Both the position numbers and the translations under genes were made by a program. The notes under the pieces were generated by a model, which saw nothing but the letters and a program-made list of their open reading frames with translations, was not told the origin of the DNA and made no database searches. From Ceratopteris richardii (lineage: Eukaryota; Streptophyta; Polypodiopsida; Polypodiales; Pteridaceae), in contig CM035433.1 in NCBI GenBank assembly GCA_020310875.1, positions 108,491,758-108,555,757 of the forward strand: a stretch of 64,000 nt of DNA. Reading direction: 5' to 3'. How positions within the stretch are numbered: position 1 is the first letter of the stretch; the number at the start of each line of letters is the position of its first letter. Below, in pieces: positions 9,130 through 20,200 of this stretch.

Positions 9130-11845
9130 ATGATCCTTAGGTCTGGGAACAAACTAAATTCACATACTAAGCAAGACCTAGGTAGGAAGGAGATAGAGTC
9201 AGTAGTAGGGGAAGTACAAAAAAGAAATTTAGGGCAAGGAAACAACATGGAAAATTTAAATGAAACAAATGAGCCCATTGAAACTGGGGATTATAGAAAT
9301 ATCCTCAAATACATGTATACAATTAGGTTTGGCACCTATGTATATCAGGATGGGATGCATAAGTTTCTCATTAGATTGAGAAACTTGGAAGTTCCCCTAA
9401 ACATAACACCAGTAGCTCTGTTCAAAGATGGTAGGTATGAGGATAGGCAAGGGTGTGTGTACATCTTCTCCCAAGACCCAGAAAATTCAAATGACTTAGG
9501 GCAATGTGCTGACAAAGGACCTTGGGAACATAACATGGGACAACCACATTTACCTAGACCACATGAAAACTACACTAGTACTGAGCAACAACAAGGGAGG
9601 AGGACACATGCTTCCCCAAATCCCTTTGACAAGGAACCAGAAGGATATAATGAATTTTAACTCAGAAGAAGACATCATTGGCAACCTCAGGGTAGAATGC
9701 TTAGACCATATCAAGTAGCCAAATGTATGAAAAATCAATATGAAGGGTATTCTGATCCTCATGCTCATGCTGCAGAGTTTAGACAATCAATTAGAGCTGA
9801 GGAGGTGGAAGATTACAAAGTTCAATTTGAAGCATTTGGTCTAACCCTAACAGGACCAGCATTATCTTGGTTCATCCCTTTGAGAAAAGAAATGTACCTA
9901 GATATTGAATCCTTCCTAGAAGCCTTTATTGGGGAATTCTCAAAGACCGGAATAAAACATAGCACAGCCACTCTGATACACAGTTTTAAACAACAAAAAG
10001 ATGAAAATGTCAGAGAGGCAGCCAGGAGATTTAAGCAATATGTTGACAGATGTCCTAGAGAAGAAGTACCTTCCATGGCTAGACAAGTATCCCTATTCAT
10101 AGAAGGGTTAAGAAGTGCTCAATTAAGAACCCTGGTGTACTACAGGAGATGCCCTGACCTAGGAGCTTGTGTAAAAGAAGCAATAGATTTGGAAGATAAC
10201 AGAGGCCAAGATCTGTTAGCATTGGATCAACCCAGATCAAATGAAGATAAAATTCCTCCAGCAGAAGAATTGGCTCAGGCCACTGCTAAAGCCCTAGAGG
10301 TAAGCACTAAAACCAATTTGATAAACTCCATGATAAACACAAATAAAAAATGATACAATTGTGGAGAAAGTCATTTGGTACAACATTGCCCATATCGAAA
10401 ACCTCCACATTTGCAAGATAGAAAAACACTCAAATATTGTACACTAGAGAGGAAATGGACAAATCATACCAGGGAGGAATGCTTCTATAATAAACAACCC
10501 ATAAAGGAGAGAGACTATGAGAGCCAAAGAGAATCAGTGTATATTGAGCAACCAAGACCTGTGCTTGGGCAACAACCTCCTATACCAACAAATGTGGTAC
10601 CAATCAAATACACACCAATAGAGGAGGGAAACTCAAGAACAAAGTCACCATACAAGGAAGATTATCAATGGAATGAAGGATATCAAGAAGAATGGGAAGG
10701 TTATGAATCAAGAGAACCAGAATTACAAGCCCTAGACTTGGGAAATGGAAGAATTGAGATGGACACTGCCACTTTCATGTATATAACCAATAATTATATG
10801 TCCAATCAAAAACCTCAATTCAAAGGAGGACCAAAGATAACTTGTTATAGGTGTGGGGGAGATCATTTCATTAGAGACTGTCCACAACCTCCTACATTAA
10901 GAATAGAAGGAGCATATTGCAAGGATTGTGGCAGGGAGCATTTGATTAAGGATTGCCCAAAGAATCCTCAAAAACAACAAAACACACCTAATAACATACC
11001 ACTAAAAGCAGTCAGTATCATGGAACAGGAAGAATTGAGTGACATTGACCAAGTAAATGTAAATGCTATAACAAGGTCACAAACAAAACAACAAAGAACA
11101 ACTAAGGAACAAAATGAAGGTTCAATCTCAAAGGTAAAGAAAAATAGACAAAAAGGGAAATGGGAGAGGAAACAAAAAATGAGTAAAAATATTGAAGAAG
11201 AAAATAGGGAACAATCAAACAGTACTTCTCCTCAAAAGACACAAACCCAGTTGGAAATAGGAAATTCACAAAGTCTAGATACTCTCATAAAAGCATACAA
11301 AGGAAGAATTCAAGAGGGACCAAGCCCTGCTGATCATACAATGGCTTATCCTATGCCAGACTTAGAACATGAAAGAATGCAGAAGTGTAAACAGATCATA
11401 CGGGAAGTACAACTCAAAATGGGGAAAGTAGACAATTCTCAAAAAACAGTTGAGGAATCTGAGACAACAAAAACAAGAGGAAATAGTATCAAGGAAGAAA
11501 ACCCACAAGTAACACTCCAGGTGAATATAGATAAACGATGCACAATTCTGTATCATACCACATGGGAAGATTTAATGAAACAAAATCCTCACCTACAGAA
11601 CCAAGTGAAAAAATGGGAGACAACACCAGAAAATCTTCACCCACAACTACAGGAAATGAAGGAGTTGTGGTATATTCCCATTGATAAGATAGGAGGATAT
11701 TGTGAGGGAGAAGAGGGAAACTCAACTTTAAAAATACAATTTGGTAAAAACCAGGCCAAAGCTATTTTGGATAGTGGATCAGGAGTGGCCATCATGACTA
11801 AACAAACTTGGGAGAAATGGGGAAAAAATGAATTATTTAAAAAAT
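9130..11845 (+). pseudogene. gag: Gypsy-1 gag with nucleocapsid zinc knuckles and protease start
   Basis: One reading frame, about 905 codons, from ATG at 9130, broken only by TAA 9658-9660 and TGA 10351-10353, with no frameshift. The N-terminus MILRSGNKL matches the MNLRSGRHL start of Gypsy-2 gag. The capsid-like Retrotrans_gag region is about 9700-10250 (FEAFGLTLTGPALSWF, LIHSFKQQ). Two clear CCHC knuckles follow at about 10843-10965 (CYRCGGDHFIRDC and CKDCGREHLIKDC), with a weaker first one just after the TGA. A lysine-rich linker leads to the first half of a retropepsin with catalytic LDSGSGVAI near 11770. Gag packages element RNA into particles. The frame is lost at the A6 tract near 11840. 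Confidence 0.85.
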
Positions 11846-13565
11846 GAGATTGCAACTTGCAGATGGACACATAGAAAAACCCCTAGGAATATGGGAAAAA
11901 GTGATTGTGGACATATGTGGAATAGAGATAGAACATACCTTTGCTATAGTTGAATTCCCACAATCCACTTCATATGAAATTATCCTAAGAAGACCATTCA
12001 TGAGACAAATGCAAATTGTGCAAGATTGGGGTAATGATTGCTTATACCTGCAGAGCAAAGGAAGAATAACCAAAGTAAATCTAAGAAATGGGCACTACTA
12101 TGACATATCTCCTCAACAATGGTATAAAATTCATCAGAATCAAGAGTTGAGTGAGGAATCAGAAATTGAAGATCAGGATGAGACTGAATCATCAGTATGG
12201 AAGTGCAATATGATAAGAAATCTGACCAATAGGAAAAGGAGATTAAGAAGAGAGGATTGTGTGGAAGCAAGGAAGTTACAAGATGAAAATTATGTACCAC
12301 AACAATTCAAGGATGAGGAATTTGAGCCCTATGGGTGAAATCAAATCTTGGCTACCATGGATCTAGCCAGTGATGAATATGTAGGAGTGAAATTTCAAAA
12401 TGAAGAAGGATATGATGTTTTTCACATTGGAATACAAATGATAAAGGTGTCCAGAATAGAAGAGGACATAGAAGAAGAAATGATATTAGAAAAAGGGAAG
12501 ACACAATTTTTGGAGGAAGTAAGAGCTGAAGATGCTATTAAGGATAAAATCTCAGGCAATTACAAGAAAAATAAACACAAGGAAATAGAAGAAAATCAGG
12601 AAAATGAGAAGAAGACAAGGGAAATGAACAAAGATCAACAGTTTGATGTACCATAAAATTTCAAGACTTATGAAGTAGAAAACAGACTACTTCTCAAGAG
12701 GAAACCAAAGAGGGATAAGAAGAAAGGAGAGGCTTATGATAATGAGGAAGAAACTAAAAAGATCATGATCACTCAGGAGGAGGGAGAAGAAAGACACATT
12801 GTAGTGGCTGATGACATGACCACTCAAGAAGAGGAGGCACTAAGGAACTTGGCAAGAAACTATAGGGATGTGTTTGCTTATAGCTATAAGGATTTGAAAA
12901 GTATTGATCCTAAAATCTGTGAGCATAAGATTCCTATTACACCTGAAGCAAAACCTAGTAAACAGAGACATTACACATTCAATGATAAATACTCTGCAAA
13001 AATAAAGGAAGAAATTGACACGCTATTAGCTGCCAATTTCATCTATGAAATTGAGTATACAGAATGGATATCTCCTATAGTTGTGGTACCAAAAAAGAAT
13101 GGGAAACTGAGGGTATGCATCAACTTGAAAAAGGTAAATGCAGCAACTATAAGGGATAACTATCCACTGCCTATAACAGATCATCTTCTAGAAAGAGGTG
13201 CAGGGAAGGAGGTTTATAGTTTTTTAGATGGTTTTTCAGGATACAACCAGGTCCCCATAGCATTGGAAGACCAACATAAAACTGCCTTCTCCACAGAATG
13301 GGGAGTTTATGCCTTTAGGGTTATGCCCTTTGGGTTAACCAATGCTCCAGCAACTTTTCAGAGGTTGATGTGTCATATCTTCAAAGAGTTCCTGAGAAAG
13401 GTAATGGAAATCTATGTAGATGATCTTTGTACTTTTTTATTAAAAAGACAAGATCACTTGCAGGATTTAGAAAATATATTCAGGAAATGCAGAACCTACA
13501 GAGTATGTTTAAATCCAGAAAAATGTGTATTCTTTGTAAGACAAGGAAGAATGCTAGGTATATAG
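11844..13565 (+). pseudogene. pol: Gypsy-1 protease C-half and reverse transcriptase
   Basis: Continues one frame over from gag: MRLQLADGHIEKPLG, then the retropepsin C-half with IILRRPFMRQ. An acidic linker follows with in-frame TGA 12336-12338 (where Gypsy-2 has Trp) and TAA 12654-12656. RT follows: SPIVVVPKKNGKLRVCINLK, YSFLDGFSGYNQV, FGLTNAPATFQRL, and the catalytic YVDD near 13415. The frame ends at 13563-13565 through a one-base deletion in GGTCATAT-type sequence, judged against Gypsy-2. RT makes cDNA from element RNA in cytoplasmic particles. Confidence 0.85.
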
Positions 13566-14416
13566 TCTCTAAAAATGGAATTTCAACTGATGAGAAGAAA
13601 ATAAAGGCCATAATAGAGCTTCCAAGACCAACAAGTGTAAAGGAACTTCAAACTTTCATGGGACATTGTGGGTACTATAGGAAATTTGTACACAAATTTG
13701 CTGACATAGCCAAACCCTTATATGCCCTAATTACAAAGTTTGAGTGGACTAAGGAGTGTGACCAAGCCTTTGAAACTTTAAAAACTTGTTTGGTAATAGC
13801 CCCAATTCTGAAAACACCTCAATGGGACAAAATTTTTCATGTCCATGTGGATGCTTCAAATTATGCTTTGGGATGTGTGTTAGCACAACCAATAGAAGGA
13901 AGCAAGTTAGATTTTCCAGTGGCCTATGCTAGTAGACAATTGAATCTAGCAAAGAAAAATTACACAACCACTGAAAGAGAGGGATTGGGCATGGTATTTG
14001 CTGTAAAAAAATACAGACATTACCTTTTGGCCAACAAGTTTAAGTTCTTTGTAGACCATCAAGCTTTGTTATATTTGGTAAATAAACCTTGTCACACAGG
14101 GAGAATAGTCAAATGGTTTCTTTTGCTAATGGAATTTGAGTTTGAAGTGGTGGTCAGACAAGGGAAAACACACTTGAGAGCAAATCATTTATCTCGAATT
14201 CAGTCTAAAGAACCTAGTTCACCTTTAGATGACAATCTGCCAGACACTTATCTGTTTAAGGTAGAGAGTGTCCCTGAGTGGGCCATGACCTTAGTACCAT
14301 TATTGACCATGGGACCTTGCAGAACAGTTGGGAACAATGCACACTTAGTGTTACAAAGTAGAAACTTCATATTACTAGCTGGGCTTTGTACCATCTCAAC
14401 CACACAGGCATATTAG
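13563..14416 (+). pseudogene. pol: Gypsy-1 RT thumb/connection and RNase H
   Basis: The frame resumes IVSKNGISTDEKKIKAI, then FMGHCGYYRKFV (RT C-terminal region). RNase H follows: FHVHVDASNYALGCVLAQ with the first catalytic Asp, YTTTEREGLGMVFAVKKYRH with Glu, and FFVDHQALLYLV with Asp. All canonical acidic residues are present. It ends in a frameshift near 14385, inside the LAG...LYHLNHTG linker leading to the zinc modules. RNase H removes the RNA template strand. Confidence 0.85.
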
Positions 14417-14748
14417 AATATTGCACTCCTGAGGAGGAGCAACAAGAATATCTGAAGAGAGCTCATCATTGGAACCCTTGCACTCATGCTTCTAGGGTAG
14501 TCACCCTAAGTAATCTCAATAGGATGGGGGTACATTGGCCTAATAAAATTCAAGATGTAACAAAATACATTGCTAATTGCAGGAAGTGCCAAATATTGCA
14601 AGATTCAGAATTCATAACTCTATATTGGTTCCAGAAAAATCCAGCTTTACAAGTAATCTCTGAAGAATATCAATTGATAGGAGAACAATTGTGTAAGAGA
14701 GGAATGGATGGATACCTAAGAATTTGTGTTCCTGAGATAAATCTCTAG
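14386..14748 (+). pseudogene. pol: First, extra H2C2-like integrase zinc module
   Basis: After LNHTGILEYCTPEEEQQE comes YLKRAHHW, then GVHWPNKIQDVTKYIANC and CRKCQ. This is the H...H...WP...D...Y...CxxCQ pattern of the integrase zinc-binding domain, placed where that domain normally sits after RNase H. It is followed by a second lead-in (LCKRGMDGYLRICVPE) and then a full second zinc module at 14751. The region between RNase H and the integrase core is thus a tandem duplication of about 110 residues. The first H-spacing is degenerate, so zinc binding is uncertain. It ends in a frameshift near 14745. Confidence 0.6.
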
Positions 14749-14750
14749 AA

Positions 14751-15719
14751 ATGTTGGAAATGGCACACTCTGGAGTGGCAGGAGGACACTTCTCAAGTGA
14801 CAAAATTGCTAAACTCATTTTATATTCTGGCTTTTGGTGGCCAACGCTATTTCCTGATGCAAGAACCTATGTAAAAAGGTGTGATGTCTGTCAAAGGGTA
14901 AGTCAACCAAATAGAAGAAATGATATGCCATTGGTTCCATTAATTTCAGCCAGAGCCTTTAGTAAATGGGGATTGGATTTCATTGGACCTATACATCCTC
15001 CAGCAAAACAATCCCATGCTGAATACATCATAGTGGCTACAGACTACCTGACAAAGTGGGCTGAGGCCAAAGCCACAAAAAGAAATGATGCTCATACTAC
15101 TACCAGATTCCTATATGAAAACATTATCACCAGATTTGGACTTCCAATTGAACTAGTAAGTGATAGGGGGACCCATTTTGTAAACCAAATCATAGAAAAC
15201 ATCACTGCATATTTCCTGATCAGTCATAGAAAGTCAGCCCCATATCACCCACAAGCCAATGGGTTAGCAGAAAGTACCAATAAAGTGCTTTGTACTGTAT
15301 TATCAAAACTAGTAAACACAAACAGGAATGATTGGGATTTACAACTGAATCATGTCCTATGGGCTTATAGAGTGGCTTATAAAACTGCAATAGGAAACAC
15401 ACCATTCAATCTAGTATATGGACAAAATGCAGTTTTACCTATGGAATTCCTCATTCCAACATTAAAAGTAGGAAGTCACTACAATTGGACTGGACATGAA
15501 CTATCAGAGAGAGTAATGGAATTGGAAAAGTTGGGAGCATCTAGACTCCAAGCCATTATGAGTTTATATGTGGACAAGAAAAGGCAAAAAGCTTATCATG
15601 ATGTTCACATAAAAGAGAAAGATCTACACGTAGGAGATCTAGTGTTGGCTTACACAGTCAGAGAACATCAGAAAAAGTTCCAAAAAAAGGACATGGACCA
15701 TATATTATACATCAAATAA
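14751..15719 (+). pseudogene. pol: Gypsy-1 integrase
   Basis: Contains H2C2 zinc module (AHSGVAGGHFSSDK ... YVKRCDVCQR), then the DDE core: WGLDFIGPIHPP (first Asp), LVSDRGTHFVNQ (second Asp) and HPQANGLAESTNKVL (Glu). All three catalytic residues are intact. The C-terminal GPY-type module continues one frame over after an A7 tract near 15682 as KGHGPYIIHQISNSGAIQLA. Integrase inserts the element cDNA into the genome, consistent with the 5-bp target duplication seen. The frame is open for 323 codons. Confidence 0.9.
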
Positions 15720-16354
15720 GCAACAGTGGAGCCATTCAACTAGCTAACATAGACGGAGAAATCATGCCAAACTTCATAAGTGGATGTAGAGTTAAGAGGT
15801 ATGAGTGCCCATTAACTGTTGATGAATGGAGAAGGTTGCAACAAGCTCAAAACAGGAAAAGAGAAGAGGAAGACATTAGAAAAGAAGCTCAACAGGAAGC
15901 TATGGAAAGGATAAGAAAAATCAAAGAGCTTAGGGAAGTCTGTCTGTGTGAAACTCCTCTCAAACCAAAGGAACATGTCCCGATGATGATAATGGATTTT
16001 CAAAATGAAAGCATTAGGGTTTTGATAGATTTGGGAGCACAAGTAAACTTGATTAGTTCAGCTTTGGTAAGTAAATTCAACATTAAAAGAACTAAAAGTA
16101 GAACCCTAATCAAAACTTTGGAAGGACAAATAGTACAGAGCATGTCTTCACTGTCTATTGAAGTAAAGTTCAATGAAGAATATATGAAAATAGACTGTGA
16201 AGAATGGCCAGATCATTTGATGGCTGAAAAAGTGATTTTAGGACAACCATGGCTTCAAAAAGGTAAAGTGATCTTGGATTTTGAAAAAATGAGGCTTAAA
16301 TTGAACATAAATGACAAAAGGTTTTTAATATTTTTATTGAGTAATGAAAAATAG
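15684..16354 (+). pseudogene. Post-integrase retropepsin-like domain
   Basis: In frame with the integrase GPY module, the protein goes on through ISGCRVKRYECPLTVDEWRR and a charged helix (NRKREEEDIRKEAQQEAMER). It then reaches RVLIDLGAQVNLISSALVSK and, about 85 residues later, EKVILGQPWLQKGKVILDFE. These are the two hallmarks of a retropepsin: the active-site hD-x-G-A loop and the hILG motif. Position 2 of the catalytic triplet is Leu (DLG, not DSG/DTG), so activity is doubtful. A normal protease already exists between gag and RT, making this a second copy downstream of integrase. It stops at 16352-16354. Confidence 0.65.
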
Positions 16355-17178
16355 GAAATTCAATCAGATGTTCATGATATACACATGGAAGGATTCACTT
16401 TTGCATTTGAAGATACATAGAGATTACCAATACAAATGTTAAATAATCAAGCTTCATGTAATCAAAATCAGCAAAAGATTGGAAGAGCAAAGAAGGGTGG
16501 AGAGATAGGAAGAAGATGGCAATCATGGCATTCTCCAAAGAATCAAAGCATCAGAACAAGAAGCACATGGAATCAAAGGCTACAGGAGGTCTGCTCATCA
16601 AAACAGAAATCAAGGACAAAATGGATATGGAGACCAAAAACTCCTACAAAATGCTTATCCAAAGGGAATGGCTGTTTGCCTAAAACTAGAACAATTGGAG
16701 TCAGGAAATATTGGGTTAAAAAATCAGAGTTGTTCGAGTGGAAAAAAGATCATCCAGATTTTATCTGTATCTAGAAAATCATAACATGTTGAAAAAATTA
16801 TGAAAAAATATATAATTTGACCTGATTTTCTTTTCTAAAAAAGAAAATTAGGAGGGGAAGAAAAGAAATAGAAAAAAATATTATTAAAAAAAAAAACAAA
16901 AAAAAAGAGAAAGAAAAATTGAGAAAAATTGTTTATTTTCCTTTTTTACAAAATCTATTTATTTTTTATTAATTTAGTTTTGTTTCTATCATTGCTAAAT
17001 GTTTTGTTTGTCTCCAAAAGAGTGGTTAGGAAAAGGGACTGCACTAGACATCTTGCTACACCTGTAATGATCACTTTTTGAGTCTTTTCTGGAGAAATAG
17101 AATTTATTTTGGATTTTATTTTCATTCTTATGTCATGACATCTCAAAATAAATATTACTCTTTGATTTCTTGTGACTT
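16355..17178 (+). other. Gypsy-1 spacer between pol and 3' ORF
   Basis: A Gln/Lys/Arg-rich frame (16436-16774) may be an eroded continuation of pol; I could not relate it to a family. 16800-16975 is an A- then T-rich low-complexity stretch. No other gene seen. Confidence 0.45.
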
Positions 17179-17189
17179 ATGTGGGTAGA

Positions 17190-17219
17190 GTTTTTCTTTG
17201 TGCATATTATTTTCCTCAG
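17190..17219 (+). promoter_or_regulatory. Candidate 3' splice site before the 3' ORF
   Basis: A pyrimidine-rich run ends TTTTCCTCAG at 17219, two bases before the ATG of the 3' ORF at 17221. A consensus donor is in the leader at 8269. This fits expression from a spliced subgenomic RNA, as for envelope-type genes; inferred only. Confidence 0.35.
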
Positions 17220-17220
17220 A

Positions 17221-20200
17221 ATGGTGAATACAAAGGAGTTGTCAATTCATGACTTCAAGGCAGAATCAGTCACTCTATCAAGAGGCCATTGGTTTCTAGA
17301 CAGTGAAGCTGTGGAAGAACAGGTGGACCTGGAGTCAGATGAAGAGCCAGATATTCCAGAAGCTGAGAAGGTGGTGAAGGAACTCAAGGAGACCCTAAGC
17401 ATAATTGGTTAGCACATATTCACAGTGGGAGTAGGAGGATATAAATATACAATGTTGTGTCAGGAGTTCCACAGGTTCCAAAGAGTTGCTGTCAATATGA
17501 AAAGATGGAAGGCAGTAGGATTGCACAAAATATTGGAGGAGCCTATCTTTTTCATTGATTTCGAGAGAGTAGCACAAGTAATGAGAAGTCTGATGGAAAT
17601 AGGAAGAGGGAATGATGCCTATTTCAGGTGCAAAGTCAAGAACAAGGATAATAAGGAAGTGGGTATCACTATCAAGGTAGAACATATCAGAGCAACATTA
17701 CAATTCTACCCAATGGGAACCAAGCTTGACCCGAGCTTTGTAAAAAAGAATAAGGAAACTTATACAGGGTATGCAAAATTCACTGACTTTGAAGGAAGAG
17801 AGAATGAGGAATATGCCACGAGGATGTTCTTACAGTATTTTTGCTTTCCAAAGCTACTAAGGTATACCATGCCACATAAGTCGGTGACACTATTGATGTT
17901 CAACAACAAGGATAGAACCAAACCCTTTGGAGTAATGGATGTCACACCATACATCCATGAACAGCTGAAAGAAGCAGCAAAACACTGGGAACAGAAGAAG
18001 TTCATGAATGGAGCCCAGTTTTTAACAAGGATCACTTATCATGTCCTAGGGATGGAAGATCAATTGAAATTGGTTCCAGAGGCACATTATTTTAGAAGCC
18101 TGATGTCTGGAATCAAGAGTCCTCCAAGGAAAATGACTGAGAGGGAAATAGAAGGACAAACCCGCATGAGGGGAATAGGAATGAAAAGGAAGATGATATC
18201 TGAGGAAGTGATTCCTGTAAAGAAAAGGAGGTTGGACCCAAGGAAGGTTGAACTAGAGATGGAGGAAGCCACAAAAGAAGAACATGAAGAGGCACAGAAG
18301 CAGGTTCAATCCTCTAGTGAACCTCATCCACCCCAAACAAGCAAAGAACAATTGTACACTTATTTAACCCAAGGAAATAACAAAAGAGCTATGTATGAGG
18401 CACAATATCAGAAGATGCTGGAAGATTATTCATGCAAAGCTACAGATTGGGTGCAGGAGGAGGTGGAGCATTATGAAGCACTCCATGATCAAATGATGAC
18501 CGCTGAAACAGAAGAGGTGTTTGTCAGAAAGGAAGTTGAGTTGCTAGCCTACTTCAAGGAATTGCAAGGACCTCCAGAGACCAGAACCACTATTGTGGTG
18601 AAAAAGAAGGTTCCAAAGAAACCAGTGCAAAAGAAGTTGACCAAGAAGGGAAAGGGAAAATCAGTAGTTGAAACTGTAACCACAAAAGAAAGGGAGGAAG
18701 TGATAGTGGAAGAAACACAGAAGCAATCCATTATGGAAGAAGCATCAAGACTCAAAGAACCAGAAAGAGGAGGACCTTCACATTTTTAATCTGATTCTGA
18801 TAGTGATATTGAGAGCTTTTTATTAAAGAGTCTAAATTTGTCAATACCAAATACTCCTAATGTAATTACACAGGCCCCAGAGAAACAGAAAACACCTGAA
18901 GAATTGAAGAAGAAGTCTCAAGAGAAGCAGATTCAGGAACAGGCAGGAAAACAGCTCAGTATTGAAGATGAAAGAAGGTTGATGAAGGGAAAAGCAGCTA
19001 TGATAGAACAAGAAAGTGAAATAAGAGAAGAAGTCAGTTGTGGATTGGTGCATACTGGGATGAAATCCATATGGACAAAACCCTCACAAACCTACTTCAA
19101 ATTAGATGAGAGCATAGAAGAAATAGCTAAAAAGGCACAGATAAGCAGTTCAGTCATAAATCAAAAAGGTACAGATCAAGATCCAATTCAGGAAGAAGAG
19201 GAAATAGTAGTGAAAGGCAATATTCAAGAAGTCACAGGGGGAGTAGTGGAAAAGGAGATTATCCAGAGTATAAAAGATGTACTGCATGATTTGAAGAACA
19301 ATGAAGAATTTACAACCAATGAGGATCAAGAACAAGAGGGAGCAGTGGATCTCATGGACATTGATGAGCAGGAAGAAGAACACAAAGAAGAAAAAAGTAA
19401 TGATCAGGTTAAAATTTTTGAGGAGACTGAATCAGTTCTAGTCCAGGAAAAGGAAGGATAGGAAGAACAAACAGGTAAATGTCAGGGAAACTCTGTTGAG
19501 GAAGTTGAATATACTCTGTTTCAGGAGACTCTAAGCCAGGAAAAGGAGATACAAATAAAGGAAGGACACCTCTTTGAAGAGAAGCAACAGGTGTTGGGGA
19601 AGGAAAAGGTACAGGAAATAAAGCAGACCTCAGATGTCTTAGAGCAGAAGAATCTGGGTGCTCAGATTTTGGAACATGTAGAAGATGTGGCAGAACCAGA
19701 AACACTGGAAACTCATTCAAGCAATGAAGAACTCCAGGCCAGGGACTTAGAATATGAAGAAGAGGAGGAGGAGGATGAATGTAAAAAAGACAAACAACTA
19801 GAAGCTAAACAAATGACAATGGAAGGGGGATTGGAAAGAATACCAAAGAACATAAGATCAGCATGTCAGATTATTATGAATAACATTGAACAGTTCAGAC
19901 CTTCAAGCCAGAACATGATCATTTCTGGGATGGTAGCAGAGTCCGAATTTGAGAAAGGCAGTATGATTATTAAAGAGCATAAAAGGGAGAAGGAGCAAAT
20001 GTCAGAACAACTGAGGAAGGTGCAAGAGAAAAATGAGGAATTTACAAACAAAATAATTGCTTTGGAAGAGTTAGAAGTGCAGAAACAAAATAAGATTCGA
20101 TATCTAGAAGAAAAGAGTGTAAAACTAACAGAGCAGAATACTAAATTGGAAAAGGAGTTGAGAAAGATTGAAGGAAGATATAGAACCTTGCAAACCTCTT

